This document shows, piece by piece, positions 55,475 through 63,171 of a stretch of 64,000 nt of DNA (position 1 is the first letter of the stretch; every line of letters starts with the position of its first letter). Location: positions 1 through 64,000 of IMG/VR virus record IMGVR_UViG_3300025264_000007, one strand, 5' to 3'. A program made the position numbers and the translations under genes. The DNA comes from a virus. The notes beneath the pieces were generated by a model. It was not told the origin of the DNA and ran no database searches. It saw only the letters and a program-made list of their open reading frames with translations.

Positions 55475-56119
55475 CTAATCGTTTAGTTCAGATATGAAAG
55501 CCTCTCGCCAATTTGTGTAGGACCCATTTGGATACCTTTCTTTACAAACTCTACTGTATTCATACGTCATATCCCAGCCGTCTAAGATGGCCATGTGTGG
55601 GAGAGAGATAGAACCGTTACTTGGGCACACATCAATTAGTTGCGCCCCCATTGTAATGCTGAAATTGGGATCAATGACCATCTTGGCGGGATCGGCTTCC
55701 ACCAGTTCCGCATAGGCCAAACATTCTTCTGGAGATATGTCTGGGCTGCCTGTCGCATCTTGAGCTACTGCTATCAGGTAATCCCACTGTGCGTTGTCGC
55801 CGCCAGAGATGGCGTGGTCGAAGGTGATGCCTCGGAGGTAAGCCTTGCAGGCAGGGCACCAGACTGTGCTGATGGCGAAGACCTGTAATTTATTTTTGCC
55901 GCAGCCGTCGTGCAGTTGAACTTCCTCACCAAGGCAATTAATAAATGTAGCGTTGCGTAGTTGGTCGCCGATTCCGTTGCCGGTTCCCCGCTCTTCGCAT
56001 CCGTGGTCAGGCTCGGAGGGTCCAGCGTCTGCCGGTCCTGCATCTAGCGTGCCCTCAAGCGGGGCTTCTCCGCACGCAAGTATCCCTAGAAGAACCCCTA
56101 CATAAAACTTCCCTTTCAT
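55475..56119 (-). CDS. Thioredoxin-like lipoprotein with a DAGP-rich linker
   Basis: The signal peptide MKGKFYVGVLLGILAC ends in a lipobox Cys16. A low-complexity linker follows (LDAGPADAGPSEPDHG), a composition typical of Myxococcota and related deltaproteobacterial lipoproteins. The C-terminal domain is thioredoxin/TlpA-like, with STVWCPACKAYL as CxxC active site and a cis-Pro-type SLPHMAILDG. It should act in the periplasm or on the outer membrane, reducing or oxidising disulfides. It looks like a host-derived gene. Its role in infection is unknown. Confidence 0.8.
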   Translation of the reverse strand: MKGKFYVGVLLGILACGEAPLEGTLDAGPADAGPSEPDHGCEERGTGNGIGDQLRNATFINCLGEEVQLHDGCGKNKLQVFAISTVWCPACKAYLRGITFDHAISGGDNAQWDYLIAVAQDATGSPDISPEECLAYAELVEADPAKMVIDPNFSITMGAQLIDVCPSNGSISLPHMAILDGWDMTYEYSRVCKERYPNGSYTNWREAFISELND

Positions 56120-56158
56120 ATAGTAAGTATGTTGGGATATCCGTAAGTTGACGTATTT

Positions 56159-56716
56159 TTATTTATCGCCCGTTGAACCGAGAGCGCCGTCACCCCGGCT
56201 TGTTTCCTCGTCGTAAATATTTTCTGCCTCCACCAACTCAAGGTCGGTGGTGATTTTGACGAAGACCGCTTGGGCAATTTTATCACCCGCATGAAGCGTC
56301 TGGGTACGGTCGCTTGGGTTGTGAAGGTTCACAAAGATTTCTCCTGTGTATCCTCGGTCAACCACGCAGGCTCCCACGAGGAGGCCACGCTTGGAGGCGA
56401 TCCCAGACTTGTTCTTGATCTCCATCATATATCCTTCGGGCACCTCAATCTTAAGACCTGTTGGCAGAGTAGATGCCCCGTGAGGAAGGATGCTCTCAAT
56501 CTGTTTAGGTATCATATCATTCGGAGGGGGGCAGAAAAATAAATCCATGCCGGCATCTGTGGGGTGTGCCCGTTGAGGCATTTTAGATTGGGCATGGAGT
56601 AATTGAACTCGGAGGGGCATCATATCACTTTCATAGTCTGGGCAAGCTGGCTTGAGGTTACAACCGCAATTATAACATAATAGATCGTCTTTAATTAAGT
56701 TTTTTCCATCAATCAT
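56159..56716 (-). CDS. dut: dUTPase with an N-terminal Cys-rich extension
   Basis: The enzyme hydrolyses dUTP to dUMP and keeps uracil out of DNA. All five motifs are present: DAGMDLF, NKSGIASKRG, VDRGYTGEI, AGDKIAQAVF and RGDGALGSTG at the C-terminus. The first 33 residues (CYNCGCNLKPACPDYESD) have four Cys in a CxxCxC..C arrangement, which is not part of the classical enzyme and may bind a metal. The start overlaps the upstream stop as ATGA. The rest looks fully functional. Confidence 0.94.
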   Translation of the reverse strand: MIDGKNLIKDDLLCYNCGCNLKPACPDYESDMMPLRVQLLHAQSKMPQRAHPTDAGMDLFFCPPPNDMIPKQIESILPHGASTLPTGLKIEVPEGYMMEIKNKSGIASKRGLLVGACVVDRGYTGEIFVNLHNPSDRTQTLHAGDKIAQAVFVKITTDLELVEAENIYDEETSRGDGALGSTGDK

Positions 56717-56886
56717 CGGGGAGTCAATCCTCTCTTGTGTATTTTAATTATCTTCGTACGAAATTTCACGGTACAAATATCTCCTTCAATATCCATTATT
56801 ATTCCTTCCCAGTCAAACAGGGATAAAAGTTCCCATACATTGCAATGGACGCTTTGCCCAATACAAAACTCTTTGATTGGATTCAC
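56713..56886 (-). CDS. Small GDLV-like protein
   Basis: I chose the GTG at 56884-56886, directly after the upstream stop; a longer frame begins with TTG. The 57-residue product reads FCIGQSVHCNVWELLS, WEGIIMDIEGD and TVKFRTKIIKIHKR, similar in layout to the GDLV family. It precedes dUTPase with a 4-nt overlap. Confidence 0.65.
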   Translation of the reverse strand: MNPIKEFCIGQSVHCNVWELLSLFDWEGIIMDIEGDICTVKFRTKIIKIHKRGLTPR

Positions 56887-56887
56887 A

Positions 56888-57442
56888 TTAGTCGTGAAAC
56901 GCCATGTCAATGCCGTCGTCTACCTCATCGCCATGAACATCCCAGCCCTTAGTGGTCTGGCGAGCAAATAGTTCCAGCTTTGCCTGGTCCGGAAACATTT
57001 CTTCAATTCTCTTTCTTACTTCCCCTGGCTTGGTGCTGTGTTTTTGGCGCATCTTCGATACCAGTTGTCGGATGTTCCGTGCCCCACGCGGTTGCGGGAT
57101 CTTACCTCGCTTACCGATAAGGCACAGTTCGCACTGACTCATAGTATAAAAACCGGGATTCACTTTTTGTTTATCCCAAACAAAACCGACGGTCGCCCAG
57201 CTAAACCCCCACGCCTTCATGAGTTCAATGGCCTGGTCGAGGTGAGGATTGGTTGTCCACAAAAAAAGGAGACAATCCTCGTCGCAATGACGTGTGATAT
57301 CGAGGCGTTTTAAATCCTTAAGTTTGAGGCACTCATAATGACGCAGCGCGCCCCCGCTGTCGGGGCCGCCTTTACCCGTGTGCTGCAACTGCCCTTTGTA
57401 ATCCCACGGGGGATCTGCGTAGATAATCTGATATTTTTTCAA
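56888..57442 (-). CDS. MT-A70-family adenine methyltransferase
   Basis: This 184-residue enzyme has the DPPWDYKG motif near residue 10, LFLWTTNPHL in the middle and a C-terminal PDQAKLELFARQ..KGWDVHGDE block, all typical of MT-A70 methyltransferases that act on adenine in DNA or RNA. It is coupled to DnaE by a 4-nt overlap. It is the fourth methyltransferase of the window. Confidence 0.92.
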   Translation of the reverse strand: MKKYQIIYADPPWDYKGQLQHTGKGGPDSGGALRHYECLKLKDLKRLDITRHCDEDCLLFLWTTNPHLDQAIELMKAWGFSWATVGFVWDKQKVNPGFYTMSQCELCLIGKRGKIPQPRGARNIRQLVSKMRQKHSTKPGEVRKRIEEMFPDQAKLELFARQTTKGWDVHGDEVDDGIDMAFHD

Positions 57443-60400
57443 GTCAACCTCCTAAAGGTTCTGCGGAGACTGCGAGTGCTAAATCCCCATTTATCACTGT
57501 GTTCTAGGTTGGCGACGTAAACTTTATTCAAGGAAATCCTGTCGTTGTCTTTGACGCCCCAGCATCTAATGCGGGCATCAAAGGCGTTGCTGTCAGTCGT
57601 GTGGATAATCCAATACGCTGCGCCGTTCTTTGTCTTCTTTACTTTTACTTCCCTCGGAATGAACCAGACCAGTTGAAGGTCGGGGTCATACTCGCTGATA
57701 GGTGGGCAGCCTCGTCCCATTAGATTGTCCTGAATCTCTTGTGGCATAATCTCGTGGATCGGAAAGATGCCAGTGAGAGAGGCGAAGTGTTCCAGCTTCT
57801 CTTCATCCGTGAAGTCTCCTTCGGGAGCGTAGAGTTCAATGTTATCCTCAAGGTTTTTCTCCTTGCGTGGCCGGTCAACTGCTACCGCTGACCAAAAGTG
57901 TCTGAGTCCTGTGAACCTGTCATCCATCAACTCGTCAAGAGCTTTACTCCTGACCAGCACATCCAAGGCTTTCTTGTTGAGTTTGGAGTAGGTAATGTTC
58001 TCATGGAAAAGGAACTCCTCAATCGTATTGAAGGGTCGGTTGTTGATAATCTGGTCTAGGGCGCTGTCGCCCAGACCTTTGATGCCGGCAAGCGGTTGAA
58101 TTAATGTTTTGCCGTCGTCTCCAATTTCCCAGACTCGTCCTGATCTATTAATGCTGGGTGGCTCTATCTCAAACCCAAAGGCTTTGGCGGTGTTGATAGC
58201 GCCAGCCTTCTTGTCCTCTGGTTCCTTGTCCAAGAACGCAGCCATCCACTCAACGGGATAATAATAACTAAGCCACGCACACTGGAATGACACCGCTCCG
58301 TAAGATACAGCGTGTGACAAGTTGAAGCCATATCCGGAGAAGTATTCCATGTTGGCCCACTGTTTATCGGCCACCTGTTGGGATAGCCCATGCTCGGCAC
58401 AACCTGCTACGAACTTTTTATAAATCTTGTCTCTTACTTTATCTTTTCCTGTCCCCTTTTTCGTCAGAACTTTACGGAGGAGGTTGCCCTCGTCCAGAGA
58501 AATATCCTTGCCGAGCTTGTGAGCTAGCATCGCCAACTGTTCTTGGAAGACCAGTAGTCCGTGAGTCTCGCCCAAAACTTCTTTAATGATTGGGTGGTCG
58601 TAATAAACTTGGCTCGGGTTGGTCTTGTTGGCAACATAGAGACTATGCGCCTTAGCGGATAAAGGTCCCGGTCTGAAGATAGCTGTGACCGCTGCGAAGT
58701 CTAGTAACGATGTGGGCTCTGCTTCTTGGCAGAACCGTTGTGCTCCGCCGTTGGTCATCTGGAAGATGCCAGCCCACTTGCCTTTGTGAAAAACCTCTCG
58801 CCAGACTTCTTGGTTGTCAAAATCAATTGCGTCGGGATGGAGATGAGCATTATAATAATCTCTGACCTGTTCAAATGTCGGCTCTTCAATCCCTTCGTGT
58901 CGTTTTAATATATGTCGGATGGCTCCCGAAATCATACGGAGAGTTGATAGTCCGAGCAGGTCGAATTTAATGAAGCCGAGTGGCTCAAGGTGGCGAACGT
59001 TCTGGCCTTCACTCCACGGGGTCTGGATGACTCCGCCGGAATTGATGAGCGGCATATGTTTGTCAAGGTCCTCTGCTACAACCACGCCGCCAGCGTGTCG
59101 TGATATGCTCCGCATATTGCCGAACAGATTATCAACGTGAGTCTCAATATGAGGATACTTTTGGAAGAAGTCTTGGAGGGTTTCACTGTATTCTTTTACC
59201 TCCGTAAATGTTGGGGTATAGACGCCAGCGATTTGACCGTGCGCTTTCTTGGCTAGAGGTGTGGCTTCGCTCATCATAACACCAGTGACCTTGTTGACTT
59301 CCATAAACGGAATGTCATAGAACTTGCCAATGTCTTTGATGAGAGAGCGGAGTTGAAGCGTATTGAAGTTGCTGATGGGGACGACCGTTGTCTTTCCCCA
59401 GTCTTCTGCTAGTTGCTCCTTCAAAGCCATTGGCTCCTCAACATCAAAGTCAATGTCCGGGTAGCCTTTGCCGCCCTTGGTTAAGAACCTCTCAAACTGT
59501 AGGTCGTATTTGATGGGGTCAATCTGAGTAATGTCTAGAACATATGACAGGAGGGAGCCAGCGGCTGAACCTCGTCCAAGTCCTACCAACATTTCCTCCT
59601 GGGCTTTATCACTGATAGCTTTCATCGTCAGAAAATACTGGGCGAACCCTCGGTCCTTGATGATTCCTAGTTCATATTTAAGACGCTCCACATACTCGGG
59701 GTCTGTGATATTCTTTTCTTTCATTCCCGCCAAGGCGTCTTGGGTCAGAGCTTGGATGGCTGTCTTGCCTTTGGGCACCACGAATTCTGGGAGGCGTACT
59801 TCACTGCCCGGAAGGAAATCTTCACAGCGATCAAAAGCGATGTGATGGGTGCGTTCAATGCTGTCACGGATGGCGGTATCATCATAACTGATACGGTGCT
59901 TGGCTGAATATCGTTTGTAACTCTCCCACATCTGGTCCCCATTTTTGGGATAGAGTTCGTAGCCGACTTCATCAACCGTCTCGGGAAGACCGTTGTCGCC
60001 GTCAGCCCACGCTGGAACTTTGCCGCCCCAGCCGATGCGCTTATACATCTCTCGGTCTTTCCAAAGTTCTGGTCGGGGGTAGTGACTGTCGGCAGTGCTG
60101 ATAATCTCTACGCCCATTTCCATACAGGCTTGGATAATATAATTGTTGCCTTCGTGCTGTTCCTTGATATCGTTCCATTGAACCTCTCCGTAGAAGCGGT
60201 CGCCAAAGATTTCTTTGAACTGGGCGATTGTGTCCCGCATCGCTGAAAGAACGTGGTCTGGGCTCTTGTCTCTGTTCTTCCAGAAGTCTGCGAACAAAGG
60301 ACCAGACATACAGGCGCTGCTGATGATGAGCCCCTCATTGTATTTGTCCAGCATCTCAAAATCCATACGAGGATAACGATAAAAGTTTTCAGGTTGGTAG

Positions 60401-60852
60401 CTGTTGGATACCAACTGGAAAAGATTGTTGAGACCTGTCTGGTTCTGCGCAACCATCACAAGGTGGTTGCGGCTATTGAGAGGATTAAATTTCTTTTGTC
60501 GGTCCTCATCTTCAATGACCATTCCATACTCTTCTTTTTTTTGTTTCTTCTTGGAGTTGGCCTTGTGTTCTTCATACATTGTGCGCCACTTACGATGGGA
60601 CTTGATGAAGTAGGATTCACATCCGTAGATGGCTCGGAAGTCTTTGCCGTCTGCCTTCATTTGCTTCAAGTGTTCCACCTGAAATGACAAGCCGTTCATG
60701 TGACCGTGGTCGGTGAGAGCGTGGGCATTCATCCCGTTCTCGTAGGCGAAATCCATATGTTCGCCTGGCATCCCCAATCCGTCAAAGGGGGAGAGCCCAG
60801 AGTGTGCATGAAGACCCACAAATGGGATCTTGCTTACAATCCGTTCAGACAT
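57439..60852 (-). CDS. dnaE: DNA polymerase III alpha subunit (C-family, DnaE)
   Basis: This replicative polymerase (1137 aa) has an N-terminal PHP domain (FVGLHAHSGLSPFDG, DHGHMNG) and a C-family palm with GLGRGSAAGSLLSYVL and the catalytic KGYPDIDFDVEEP. A helix-hairpin-helix region follows (LAGIKGLGDSALDQI). I chose the ATG at 60850-60852 behind GAAAGG; an upstream TTG is not supported. A C-family polymerase, rather than the family B polymerase of T4, marks a distinct lineage of large phages. No beta-clamp or tau-like gene is seen in this window. Confidence 0.95.
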   Translation of the reverse strand: MSERIVSKIPFVGLHAHSGLSPFDGLGMPGEHMDFAYENGMNAHALTDHGHMNGLSFQVEHLKQMKADGKDFRAIYGCESYFIKSHRKWRTMYEEHKANSKKKQKKEEYGMVIEDEDRQKKFNPLNSRNHLVMVAQNQTGLNNLFQLVSNSYQPENFYRYPRMDFEMLDKYNEGLIISSACMSGPLFADFWKNRDKSPDHVLSAMRDTIAQFKEIFGDRFYGEVQWNDIKEQHEGNNYIIQACMEMGVEIISTADSHYPRPELWKDREMYKRIGWGGKVPAWADGDNGLPETVDEVGYELYPKNGDQMWESYKRYSAKHRISYDDTAIRDSIERTHHIAFDRCEDFLPGSEVRLPEFVVPKGKTAIQALTQDALAGMKEKNITDPEYVERLKYELGIIKDRGFAQYFLTMKAISDKAQEEMLVGLGRGSAAGSLLSYVLDITQIDPIKYDLQFERFLTKGGKGYPDIDFDVEEPMALKEQLAEDWGKTTVVPISNFNTLQLRSLIKDIGKFYDIPFMEVNKVTGVMMSEATPLAKKAHGQIAGVYTPTFTEVKEYSETLQDFFQKYPHIETHVDNLFGNMRSISRHAGGVVVAEDLDKHMPLINSGGVIQTPWSEGQNVRHLEPLGFIKFDLLGLSTLRMISGAIRHILKRHEGIEEPTFEQVRDYYNAHLHPDAIDFDNQEVWREVFHKGKWAGIFQMTNGGAQRFCQEAEPTSLLDFAAVTAIFRPGPLSAKAHSLYVANKTNPSQVYYDHPIIKEVLGETHGLLVFQEQLAMLAHKLGKDISLDEGNLLRKVLTKKGTGKDKVRDKIYKKFVAGCAEHGLSQQVADKQWANMEYFSGYGFNLSHAVSYGAVSFQCAWLSYYYPVEWMAAFLDKEPEDKKAGAINTAKAFGFEIEPPSINRSGRVWEIGDDGKTLIQPLAGIKGLGDSALDQIINNRPFNTIEEFLFHENITYSKLNKKALDVLVRSKALDELMDDRFTGLRHFWSAVAVDRPRKEKNLEDNIELYAPEGDFTDEEKLEHFASLTGIFPIHEIMPQEIQDNLMGRGCPPISEYDPDLQLVWFIPREVKVKKTKNGAAYWIIHTTDSNAFDARIRCWGVKDNDRISLNKVYVANLEHSDKWGFSTRSLRRTFRRLT

Positions 60853-60880
60853 TAGCAACCTTTCTGTTTAGTATGCTTCT

Positions 60881-60908
60881 AGTATACATCAAAATAAGAA
60901 AATTTCAA
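60881..60908 (-). promoter_or_regulatory. Sigma70-like promoter of dnaE
   Basis: The -35 is TTGAAA (60903-60908), the spacer is 16 nt and the -10 is TATACT (60881-60886) with an adjacent TG. It follows the same 16-nt spacing as the other early-type promoters. Confidence 0.8.
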
Positions 60909-60910
60909 GT

Positions 60911-60941
60911 AAAAAATGAGCGGGGTACCCCCTCCCCGCTC
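60911..60941 (-). terminator. Rho-independent terminator upstream of dnaE
   Basis: The minus strand reads GAGCGGGG-AGGGGGTA-CCCCGCTC followed by ATTTTTTAC. It ends the transcript of the 60992-61348 gene and insulates the dnaE promoter. Confidence 0.92.
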
Positions 60942-60991
60942 GCCACCCGCCGTAACAGGGAACACCAATTACCTCTAAATAGTAATCCGCG

Positions 60992-61348
60992 TCACGCTTC
61001 GGCGGTGCTTTCTTCATCAAGGGGGCTCCCGTATACATCCTTGTGCCCGTCCTGGTAAGTAATGATGGTTCGATTAGCTGGGTGTGGTTCAATGTGAACC
61101 TTCACAAAATCGCTCATACTATCAAAGATGGCAATACCTCCACGGGGCGGTGGGTACAGCCAATGAACAACACACTGTCCAGTCGCCATGACGACGCCTT
61201 CAATAACGACGCCGTCGCCGGAGACTCCGGTCTCATCATGCTGGCGGAATACTGTAAAACTGGTAATCCCTCGTGGTGCCAGCTTTGAAGGTGGCTTGGG
61301 GATTAAGTCGTCAGCAACCTCTTCAGCCGTTTTCTGTTCTTCGCTCAT
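60992..61348 (-). CDS. Conserved phage protein, unknown
   Basis: I chose the ATG at 61346-61348 behind GGAGAATATCAAA. The 118-residue product contains GDGVVIEGVVMATGQCVVHWL and IFDSMSDFVKVH, a combination I recognise from conserved proteins of large phages. It is followed by the strong terminator at 60911-60941. Function is unknown. Confidence 0.72.
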   Translation of the reverse strand: MSEEQKTAEEVADDLIPKPPSKLAPRGITSFTVFRQHDETGVSGDGVVIEGVVMATGQCVVHWLYPPPRGGIAIFDSMSDFVKVHIEPHPANRTIITYQDGHKDVYGSPLDEESTAEA

Positions 61349-61637
61349 TTTGATATTCTCCGTAAGCATTCAAAACATTCTCTAACCACTGGGTGCTTAC
61401 TGGCGTAAGCCAGTCTACCCGAATCTCTTCAGGCTCCCGATAGGAGGATCTCATTTTTTTATCCCAGGCAATCTTGGCAATATGAATGTCGTCTTCCAGC
61501 CAGTTAACTTTGCAATAAGCCCAGCCGTGGTCGCCGATTCGTTTGGAACGCACGACGCCTAGGCGCAAAAGTTTGTGGTGCATGTTCATTACAAATGTTC
61601 CCACATGAATTCCGTAGGGTTCGTCTTTTAATCTCAT
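61323..61637 (-). CDS. GDLV-like small protein
   Basis: This 104-residue protein reads IHVGTFVMNMHHKLLRLGVVRS, then AYCKVNWLEDDIHI, and ends ENVLNAYGEYQNE. The first half has the GDLV layout; the C-terminal half is a longer helical extension. It starts with ATG behind GAAAGGTAGAACA. Confidence 0.75.
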   Translation of the reverse strand: MRLKDEPYGIHVGTFVMNMHHKLLRLGVVRSKRIGDHGWAYCKVNWLEDDIHIAKIAWDKKMRSSYREPEEIRVDWLTPVSTQWLENVLNAYGEYQNERRTENG

Positions 61638-61651
61638 TGTTCTACCTTTCT

Positions 61652-62164
61652 TTACTCGCCCTCTAATTGGGCTTGTTCGTCTTCGCCGACTCTGGTGGCT
61701 TCATAGGGAATGAAAAGAGATACCACATCAAAGCCGGACAACGAATAAAAAATGCCGTCATAACTTTCTCGGATATGCTCTAGCATATCGTTCCATTCCA
61801 TTCCTTTGCGCAATCCATAGACACGATGGCGGTGCATCTCCTTGTGACCCTCGGGGTCGTTGCGAAAATCATAGATGCGATTAGCGAGAATCGTTGCTTG
61901 GTAAAGATACCGTCCTGACGACACTTGTCTTTCCTTCTGTTCCAAATCTACATACCAAAATGTTCTGGGCACCGTACTTGTTTCATACTCTCTCATAGAA
62001 AACGAACTTCTTTTAGCTTTGTCGGCAAAATATTTGGGGTCTACTATAATCTCTTCTTGGTTTGTGGGGGCATAATGGTATAGGGTGAGGGTACCCCCTC
62101 TGTCGTAGCGATTCATCTGGGCCTCACTGAGGAACTCTTTAAAATCTTTAATAAGTTTTTTCAT
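61652..62164 (-). CDS. T4-internal-protein-like candidate (targeting peptide plus ART-like core)
   Basis: This 170-residue protein begins KKLIKDFKEFLSEAQ, very close to the T4 internal-protein prefix ending FIAE|A. The body starts TLTLYHYAPTNQEEI with a YHY element, then SSFSMREYETSTVPRTFWYV and a late EHIRESYDGIFY. This order again resembles ADP-ribosyltransferase-type folds. It lies next to a second gene with the same N-terminus. A packaged and injected enzyme is the best guess; the activity is unproven. Confidence 0.6.
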   Translation of the reverse strand: MKKLIKDFKEFLSEAQMNRYDRGGTLTLYHYAPTNQEEIIVDPKYFADKAKRSSFSMREYETSTVPRTFWYVDLEQKERQVSSGRYLYQATILANRIYDFRNDPEGHKEMHRHRVYGLRKGMEWNDMLEHIRESYDGIFYSLSGFDVVSLFIPYEATRVGEDEQAQLEGE

Positions 62165-62859
62165 AAATTCTTTTTTAGTTCCCGAAGTTTGAGACGCAGG
62201 ATTTGGCGATGGTGCCAGCGGGACTTGGGTGTCCTGTTGGTATCCAGAGAGTATCCAATTCTGTTATTGATTTCCTTTATCAAAGTTTTATTAGTCTTTC
62301 GCTGTTGCGCTGTTAAACTGGGAAGGTCGTAATCATATTCATGACCTTCTTCCATTTCATATTGGTCGTCAAAGAAGGGAATATAAAATTTACGAGCGGC
62401 TGACTGCCGTTCTTGAGAGAAGAAATCTTCGCGCGACTGAACTTCTTCGTCGAACAAGACTGCATCTCTCTTCTGCATCGTCTGGTCGCCCTCGATGTAT
62501 TCAAAAACAAACCGGTTTTCCTCCGTCTTCTCCCCCCAAATGACTGACTCTTGGTTAAAATATTTGCCAGCCTCAACCATATCTTCACGGCTGATATTGG
62601 GTATCATCATAGAACGCTCCTTGCTACCGAACTTTCCACGAATGCGGATAGGTCCATAGCCCCTCTCTCGAAACCAAGCCATCAATTCTTTGTTAAGTTC
62701 TCGGTTTTCTTTGGAGGATAATTTTTGAGCCATTGGGTTTTCGCCGGTCATAAAGCCGACCGTATCTACCGAGGCTACTTTACCCTGTAGGATATTCTTG
62801 ATCCGGTTAAACCCAGATTCATTCAAGAACTTTTTCCACTCTGTCAATAAACTTTTCAC
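62161..62859 (-). CDS. T4-internal-protein-like candidate (DUF3293-like core)
   Basis: This 232-residue protein begins KSLLTEWKKFLNES, again a capsid-targeting-type prefix with a FLNE|S cut-like site. The body reads GFMTGENPMAQKLSSKENR, ELMAWFRERGYGPIRIRGKF and MMIPNISREDMVEAGKYFNQ, like a small family (DUF3293-like) seen in large phages. The C-terminal part is helical and basic. It overlaps the next gene by 4 nt. It is a candidate virion-packaged protein. Confidence 0.62.
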   Translation of the reverse strand: MKSLLTEWKKFLNESGFNRIKNILQGKVASVDTVGFMTGENPMAQKLSSKENRELNKELMAWFRERGYGPIRIRGKFGSKERSMMIPNISREDMVEAGKYFNQESVIWGEKTEENRFVFEYIEGDQTMQKRDAVLFDEEVQSREDFFSQERQSAARKFYIPFFDDQYEMEEGHEYDYDLPSLTAQQRKTNKTLIKEINNRIGYSLDTNRTPKSRWHHRQILRLKLRELKKNL

Positions 62860-62863
62860 TTAT

Positions 62864-63118
62864 TTACTCCACGCAAATGAGGTGATTTTCTCCGATAAAA
62901 ATATATTCATGGCCCTCGACCTTAACCGTCTCCATCCCAAACGCATGAAACACGATCTTTTTATCCGTAAGGTCGGAGGAGCAATCATCAGCACAAGCGA
63001 TAACCCTAGCGGTTAGAAACTCGGCTGCCTGTTCTTCAACCGGAACGAAAAAAACCCCCTCCTTTTTTTTCTCTTTTATTACCTCAATAAGTAGTCTGCG
63101 GTTTAGCGGTTTCATCAT
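62864..63118 (-). CDS. groES: GroES-type co-chaperonin (T4 gp31-like role)
   Basis: This 84-residue protein starts MMKPLNRRLLIEVIKEKK, has AEFLTARVIACADDC and ends VKVEGHEYIFIGENHLICVE, the GroES fold pattern (iKPL..RvlVe, VvavG, evk..g.ey.il.e.dil.v). The mobile-loop region is short. It matches the lengths and layout of GroES-like proteins of large marine phages. Together with the GroEL at 38182-39768 it makes a complete phage chaperonin. The two genes lie 23 kb apart with separate promoters. Confidence 0.75.
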   Translation of the reverse strand: MMKPLNRRLLIEVIKEKKKEGVFFVPVEEQAAEFLTARVIACADDCSSDLTDKKIVFHAFGMETVKVEGHEYIFIGENHLICVE

Positions 63119-63142
63119 AGCTCCGTTCGATACTCTGATATC

Positions 63143-63171
63143 ATCATATTATATGTTGACGTTTTTGTCAA
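63143..63171 (-). promoter_or_regulatory. Sigma70-like promoter of the GroES gene
   Basis: The -35 is TTGACA (63166-63171), the spacer is 17 nt and the -10 is TATGAT (63143-63148). It overlaps the end of the ribonucleotide reductase gene. Confidence 0.75.
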
